In this document: positions 59,921 to 64,000 of the stretch, one piece after another
How the letters are laid out: every line of letters begins with the position of its first letter
Position numbering within the stretch: the first letter of the stretch is position 1
NCBI RefSeq assembly: GCF_012986595.1
Contig: NZ_JAAQYM010000005.1
Span: 558,001 to 622,000 of the forward strand
Origin: Pseudomonas koreensis
GTDB lineage: Bacteria > Pseudomonadota > Gammaproteobacteria > Pseudomonadales > Pseudomonadaceae
Length of the DNA stretch: 64,000 nucleotides
Direction of reading: 5' to 3'
Position numbers and translations under genes: made by a program
The notes under the pieces: generated by a model
Database searches by the model: none
Told to the model about the DNA's origin: nothing
Seen by the model: the letters and a program-made list of their open reading frames with translations, nothing else

Positions 59921-61591
59921 TTAAAGCTGATAGCTGAAGCTGATGCTGTAGCGTGCCCGTCGATTGAGCGTATCCAGTGCTTCATCCGACATCGGCTTGG
60001 CGGCCTCCAACGCAATGTTGTAGTACTTGGCATCGCCAAAACGCAGCCCCACCGCCGCCGACGACAGGTCGTTGCTCTGCACCTGCAGTTTGTTGAACCA
60101 GGTTTTCGAACGGTCCAGCACCACGTACGGCTGCAGGATGCGCACCCAGTTGCCGTCGCGGTTGAAGCTGTAGTTGACCTCGTAAGCCGCGCCCCAGCCT
60201 TTGTCGCCCGACGCTTGATCGTCCGGATAGCCACGGCCGAAATTCTGCCCGCCGAACACCGCGCGCTCGCTGTCAGGCAGGGTGTCATCACTCCAGTACA
60301 GCGCTGCCGAGAGCACGCCTTGCCAGTTGTCGAAGAACTTGTCGCTCTGCACCCCGGAGAGGCGCAGGCGCAGGAAGTTCAGGTCCAGGGCCGGGTTGTT
60401 GGAGTGCGCGCCCATGCTGTCCAGACCCTGATACAGGCCACCGCTGAGAATCCGCAATTGCCGGGCATCGGCCTTGCGCCAGTCGCCTTCGAACGCGAGG
60501 GCGCGTACGTCAGTCCGTTCCTCGATGCTGATCGGGTAGCCGACCACGTTGTAACGGGTGGTGCTATCGACCGCATACAGCCGCGCACCGGCATTCAGTA
60601 GCTCGTTGGACGCCGCAATGAACGGGTGGCTGACGCCGATGGAGTAACGGTCGTCTTCCTTGTGCGGCTTGAGTTCGAAGCCATCGCTGGTGAACAGGCT
60701 GGTGCCTGGGTCGGCACGGTAGCGTGAGGCAAACAGACTCAATTGGGTGCCTTCGCTGTTGAGGAACTGGTTGTAGTCCAGCCGGTAGTAATGCTCATGA
60801 TCGTCCCCTGGCGGAAACAGACCGCTGAGGGTCAATTGCTCGCCCATGGATGTCTGGGAGTTGCTGCTGACACCCAGCAGTGCCTGGGTGCCATTGCGAT
60901 TGTCTTCTGTGGTGCTCAGGGTGCTGGTGAACGGTTTACGACTGGCTTGGGCGACCAGTGTCGTGGCACCGTCGGTGGTGCCGGGCGGAGGCACTTGGGC
61001 TTGCACCGTCACTCCGGGAATGCGGGTCATCAGCGTGGTATAGCGCTCGAAGGTCTTGCGGGTCAGCGGCCGTTCAGCCTGGATTTTCGCTGCCAGCTTG
61101 TCGAGCAGGCCTTTGACCCGGCCAACGTCGCCCTGCATCTGGATATCCCTGACGTAGCCTTCCACCAACACCACCCGGGCTACCCCGTCGTCGAACTTTT
61201 GTTGAGGCAAGAACGCGTAGGACAGCAGATAACCGTCCTGTTGGTAGCGGCGGGTGATGTTGCGGGTGGCTTCTATCAGGTCGGCGAGGCTGGTCTGGTG
61301 ACCGATCAGGGGTTTGTAGTTCTCGGCCAGTTCGCTGAGTGGATAGATCGTCCCGCCTTCAATCTGCACCGTCTTCAGGGTGATTCTGGTTTCCATCATC
61401 AGCGGCTGGGCATTGGCCGCGCCGGGTTCTGGCACTTGCACCGGGGTGGTGGCCGGGCGGTAGGCATCGGCCGGCAGGTTCGGCACGGGCAGGTTGCGGA
61501 TGGTTTCGTTGCTGTTGAGAAAGCTGGGAAGGGTGTCGGCGAGGGCGGCGGAACTGATACTGAGGAACAGCAGGGATGCCATTACGCGCAT
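59921..61591 (-). CDS. TpsB-type two-partner secretion transporter (ShlB/FhaC family)
   Basis: The 556-residue protein starts at the ATG at 61591 with GGAG 6 bases upstream. It has a signal peptide (MASLLFLSISSAALA). A POTRA-type domain is seen at TLKTVQIEGGTIYPLSEL ... ITRRYQQDGYLLSYAFLP, and the C-terminal barrel has the ShlB-family FGGQNFGRGYPDDQ ... block. These proteins secrete a large TpsA exoprotein across the outer membrane. No TpsA with a haemagglutination-activity domain is in this window; the neighbour upstream is an unusual low-complexity lipoprotein. Confidence 0.9.
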   Translation of the reverse strand: MRVMASLLFLSISSAALADTLPSFLNSNETIRNLPVPNLPADAYRPATTPVQVPEPGAANAQPLMMETRITLKTVQIEGGTIYPLSELAENYKPLIGHQTSLADLIEATRNITRRYQQDGYLLSYAFLPQQKFDDGVARVVLVEGYVRDIQMQGDVGRVKGLLDKLAAKIQAERPLTRKTFERYTTLMTRIPGVTVQAQVPPPGTTDGATTLVAQASRKPFTSTLSTTEDNRNGTQALLGVSSNSQTSMGEQLTLSGLFPPGDDHEHYYRLDYNQFLNSEGTQLSLFASRYRADPGTSLFTSDGFELKPHKEDDRYSIGVSHPFIAASNELLNAGARLYAVDSTTRYNVVGYPISIEERTDVRALAFEGDWRKADARQLRILSGGLYQGLDSMGAHSNNPALDLNFLRLRLSGVQSDKFFDNWQGVLSAALYWSDDTLPDSERAVFGGQNFGRGYPDDQASGDKGWGAAYEVNYSFNRDGNWVRILQPYVVLDRSKTWFNKLQVQSNDLSSAAVGLRFGDAKYYNIALEAAKPMSDEALDTLNRRARYSISFSYQL

Positions 61592-61640
61592 AGGACACTC
61601 CATGGTCAGATCACAGCGCTGGATATAATTTTTTCCTAAG

Positions 61641-61672
61641 AAAAAAGCGGAAGACTCGTGGGAATCTTCCGC
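61641..61672 (-). terminator. Rho-independent terminator after the low-complexity lipoprotein gene
   Basis: On the minus strand GCGGAAGA pairs with TCTTCCGC and is followed by six T. It separates the lipoprotein gene from the TpsB gene 49 bases beyond. Confidence 0.8.
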
Positions 61673-61726
61673 CCTCAACCAAGCGTAGGCGCTGTAGGTG
61701 AGGCCGTCGAATCGGCCAGGTGCAAT

Positions 61727-63343
61727 TTAGCGTTTGTTACCTCCAAGAGCGCCGGTCAGGCCACCGAGTACACCGCCCAGGCCACCGGTTGCGGTGCCTC
61801 CGGTGGCGGTGCCGCCGTTGACCAAGCCACCGACTGCGCTGACTGTGGAACCGACGTTGGTGACCAGTCCACCGACCGCCGTAGTGACCGGGTTGTTAGC
61901 GGCGGCGATGGTTGCGCCCACATTGCTTACCGCTCCGCCGACCTGGCCGGTGAGACCGGCGACCGGTGCGGCCAGGCCTGTCGCGGCGCCGACTTGTTGG
62001 GTCACACTGGTGGCTGCACTGGTGACTGGATTAAGCGCTGCGCCCACCGTGGCGCCCACGGTCGCCAGCGGCGAAGTGGTGGCCGTGATCGGTGTGCCCG
62101 AACCGCCGAGTACGGTGTTGAGCGAGGCAATGGTATTGCCCACTCCGCCGGCCGTGACGCCACCGGCACTGACCACGCCGTTGGTGTTGCCGGCGTTCAG
62201 ACCGGCACCGACGTTGACCACGGCGCCGCCGACGGTTTGCAGCAAGCCAGTACCGCCCAGACCGCCACCGAGACCGCCGCCCAAGCCTCCACCGGAGGTG
62301 GTGCCGTTGTCGACCAGCCCGCCGGCTTTGCCAACGGTGGTGCCGACGTTGGTCAGCGCGCCGCCAACGGTGTTGGTCAAGGCGTTGCCGCCGCCAGCAC
62401 CGGTTACTTGACCGCCCACGCCTTTGACGGCGCTACCGACCTGGCCGAGTACGCCATTGAGCGGAGCGCCAAGTCCGGTCGCATCGCCGACTTTGCCAGT
62501 AGTGCTCTCAACCATTGCAATCACGGGGACCAGGCCGTTGCCGACAGTTTTGGTCACCTGACCGAGTGGACCGGTCGTAGTGGCCACGCTCAGGGTATCG
62601 CCAAGCATGGTGACTTTTTCGCCGACGCCATCAAGCACCGGTGCAACTTTGGTGACTACGCCGCCGACTACCGGAATGCTACCGGTGGCGGTCGCCAGTT
62701 TGCTGCTCAGGTCGGAGACGCCGGTGCCCACATCCGACACCACGCCACCCGCTGCTGACGCAGTGACGCCCAGGCCGTTGTCAACGGTGCCCAGTTTGCC
62801 GATGCCGTTGGCCACGCCGTCACCCAATGTGGTGACCACATTGCCGGCAGTGTTGGCCGCGCTTTGCACGACGCCACCGACCACCGGAACGGTGCTCAGC
62901 GAATCGCCGATCTGGCCGACACCATCGCCAACCCCAGCGACGGTTTTGCCGACATCCTGTACCAGGGTCGTGGTCACCAGCGGTGTGGTGGTCGGGTTGG
63001 TCGGATTGGTTGGATCCGTAGGGTTGGTCGGGTTCGTCGGATTAGTTGGGTTGGTTGGATTGGTCGTGCCGGTACCGCCAGTACCACCCGTGCCACCGGT
63101 ACCCCCTGTGCCACCGGTACCCCCTGTGCCAGCGGTATCGGTGCCGCCAGTGCCGCCAGTGCCGCCAGTGCCACTAGTACCGCCTGTACCACTAGTGCCG
63201 CCAGTGCCCGACGTCGCGCTGTCTGGCGAAGAGCTGCCGGAGCTGCTGTGATGGCCGCCACCGCCGCTGCTGCAGCCAGCGAGGCCAAGGGAGAGGATCA
63301 ATGCCAGAGCTGTTGCCGATTTGCACCACACTTGAGTTTTCAT
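61727..63343 (-). CDS. Low-complexity Gly/Thr-rich lipoprotein, possible surface polymer
   Basis: The 538-residue protein starts at the ATG at 63343 with AAGGAA upstream. It has a lipoprotein signal (LILSLGLAGC, Cys ~24). The segment ~55-95 is made of G-T-G and G-T-S triplets (GTGGTSGTGGTSGTGGTG), then N-P-T triplets. From ~120 to the end it is built of loose repeats with VGGVV, VGxxV and NVGxxV steps, about ten copies. No family is recognised; the triplet part resembles collagen-like proteins in periodicity only. It lies 135 bases upstream of the TpsB gene with a terminator between. Export by that transporter is a speculation. Confidence 0.75.
   Translation of the reverse strand: MKTQVWCKSATALALILSLGLAGCSSGGGGHHSSSGSSSPDSATSGTGGTSGTGGTSGTGGTGGTGGTDTAGTGGTGGTGGTGGTGGTGGTGTTNPTNPTNPTNPTNPTDPTNPTNPTTTPLVTTTLVQDVGKTVAGVGDGVGQIGDSLSTVPVVGGVVQSAANTAGNVVTTLGDGVANGIGKLGTVDNGLGVTASAAGGVVSDVGTGVSDLSSKLATATGSIPVVGGVVTKVAPVLDGVGEKVTMLGDTLSVATTTGPLGQVTKTVGNGLVPVIAMVESTTGKVGDATGLGAPLNGVLGQVGSAVKGVGGQVTGAGGGNALTNTVGGALTNVGTTVGKAGGLVDNGTTSGGGLGGGLGGGLGGTGLLQTVGGAVVNVGAGLNAGNTNGVVSAGGVTAGGVGNTIASLNTVLGGSGTPITATTSPLATVGATVGAALNPVTSAATSVTQQVGAATGLAAPVAGLTGQVGGAVSNVGATIAAANNPVTTAVGGLVTNVGSTVSAVGGLVNGGTATGGTATGGLGGVLGGLTGALGGNKR
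63011..63205. repeat. Short tandem repeats in the lipoprotein gene
   Basis: Nine-base units encode N-P-T triplets (63011-63063) and triplet-pair units encode G-T-G/G-T-S (63064-63205). Such arrays can change length by slippage in frame. Confidence 0.8.
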
Positions 63344-63646
63344 GATTGAGATTCCTTGCACCTGTAACAACATTCGTCGTTTTCGATGGCTCACCGATCT
63401 GTCGCCGGGGATGCCTCGTCCGTGGTGTCAATCTCAATCGCGCCGCAGGTTTCGACCATTCTCAAGTTGGTATTAACGCCTTTATATATAGGGCGCAGCG
63501 CAGTGCCTAAGCACTAATACCCAGGATATAGAGGCGCAAAAAAAGGCCTTGAAAATCAAGGCCTGGAATTTTTCAGCGTGCGGTGGCGGGTGCAGGAAAA
63601 CTTAAGTGATATATACACAATTTACAGGCTTGCCCCAGGGGTTGCG
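63344..63646. other. Intergenic region between the lipoprotein and MaoC genes
   Basis: No gene is seen. It contains the minus-strand terminator at 63537-63564, an AT-rich TATATATAAAGG on the minus strand at about 63480-63495 that could be part of the lipoprotein promoter, and nothing else recognised. Confidence 0.5.
63537..63564 (-). terminator. Rho-independent terminator after the MaoC gene
   Basis: AGGCCTTGA and TCAAGGCCT form a perfect 9-bp stem with loop AAA; on the minus strand it is followed by a run of T (eight A on the plus strand at 63537-63544). Confidence 0.8.
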
Positions 63647-64000
63647 TCAGGCAACCGGTTGCCATTGCCCGACCATGTGTTCGAGGTCACCGGCACCGAT
63701 CAGGCGCAATTCGCCGCTCGACCCCGCCGCACTCGCCAGCAACGAAACCTCACTGGGCAAGCGCACCGGTTTGCGAAAGTGCACGGCAATTTCAAGGTTG
63801 GCCTTGGGTAAATGATCGGCCAGTGCGGCGAGGGTTCGCGCCTTGTTCCACAAGCCGTGAGCAATGGCCGTGGGAAAACCGAACAGCTTGGCGCTGGCAG
63901 CGCTCAGGTGAATCGGGTTGTAGTCGCCCGACACCTTGGCGTATTGCCGTCCGATGTCGACCGGCGCCTTCCACTGCGCCACCTGGGTCAAGACCTGCGA
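63647..64000 (-). CDS. MaoC-type (R)-hydratase, partial (5' end outside window)
   Basis: The frame is open to the window edge, so only the last 117 residues are visible; the TTG at 63991 is not a convincing start. The hot-dog signature GDYNPIHLSAASAKLFGFPTAIAHG carries the catalytic Asp and His of MaoC-like enoyl-CoA hydratases. The expected reaction is hydration of a trans-2-enoyl-CoA; the substrate cannot be told. Full-length Pseudomonas members often have ~280 residues with a second hot-dog fold upstream. Confidence 0.88.
   Translation of the reverse strand, partial: SQVLTQVAQWKAPVDIGRQYAKVSGDYNPIHLSAASAKLFGFPTAIAHGLWNKARTLAALADHLPKANLEIAVHFRKPVRLPSEVSLLASAAGSSGELRLIGAGDLEHMVGQWQPVA

Noticed and set aside
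61658..62758. A 366-codon plus-strand open frame opposite the low-complexity lipoprotein
   Set aside because: It mirrors the repeats of the real gene, which has a lipobox, ribosome site and terminator.
63011..63205. CRISPR-like regular repeats
   Set aside because: The repeats are short coding triplets within one reading frame and have no spacers.

Overview
The window looks like chromosomal DNA of a Pseudomonas of the P. fluorescens complex. The evidence is the high-GC codon use, the clear protein matches to Pseudomonas families, and long stretches that follow the P. aeruginosa PAO1 order as I remember it (retS-purD-purH-fis-dusB-DUF3426-prmA-accC-accB-aroQ-ctpL-gcbA, then DUF2333-NUDIX-SUI1-speA). 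REP-type inverted repeats common in this complex occur between genes. I found no tRNA, rRNA, CRISPR array or insertion sequence.

Region 1 (1-9.5 kb) holds two tandem giant-toxin genes. The first is cut by the window edge and only its C-terminal part is visible. The second encodes a 2,314-residue protein with a clostridial TcdA/TcdB-type glycosyltransferase domain (D-x-D present), an MCF-like cysteine protease-type segment (R-C-Y motif), a hydrophobic pore/translocation segment, and a C-terminal region homologous to the first gene.

Region 2 (9.5-26.4 kb, all minus strand) is core genome: MarC, the hybrid kinase RetS, purine synthesis (purD, purH), fis-dusB, a zinc-ribbon DUF3426 protein, prmA, the acetyl-CoA carboxylase genes accC/accB, aroQ, the chemoreceptor ctpL and the diguanylate cyclase gcbA.

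Region 3 (26.7-29.6 kb) is an accessory four-gene type VI secretion (T6SS) module: a DUF2515 protein, a membrane-anchored protein, Hcp and a small protein. It sits between two genes that are neighbours in PAO1. Core genes resume at 29.7-34.0 kb (DUF2333, NUDIX hydrolase, SUI1, speA). They are followed by a second T6SS module at 34.3-37.3 kb (short VgrG, DUF4123 adaptor, lipoprotein esterase). Then come a MATE transporter, a small membrane protein, a MazG-like pyrophosphohydrolase, cmoM and two DUF4136 lipoproteins (37.3-41.5 kb).

Region 4 (41.6-57.2 kb) is a complete tight-adherence (Tad/Flp) pilus locus with its regulators: tadG, pprA-type kinase, tadE/F pseudopilin, fppA, pprB, an extra receiver protein, two flp pilins, rcpC, rcpA, tadZ, tadA, tadB, tadC, tadD and a DUF3613 protein. 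A tadG-upstream motif recurs upstream of pprB with changed spacing.

Region 5 (57.4-64 kb) carries further surface genes: a classical autotransporter, a TpsB-type (FhaC/ShlB) outer-membrane transporter, and a very low-complexity glycine/threonine-rich lipoprotein immediately upstream of it. A MaoC-type hydratase runs off the right edge. Overall the window joins housekeeping genes with attachment (Tad, autotransporter, GcbA), interbacterial competition (T6SS) and toxin genes. RetS and GcbA, both known regulators of the attachment/T6SS lifestyle switch, lie among them.
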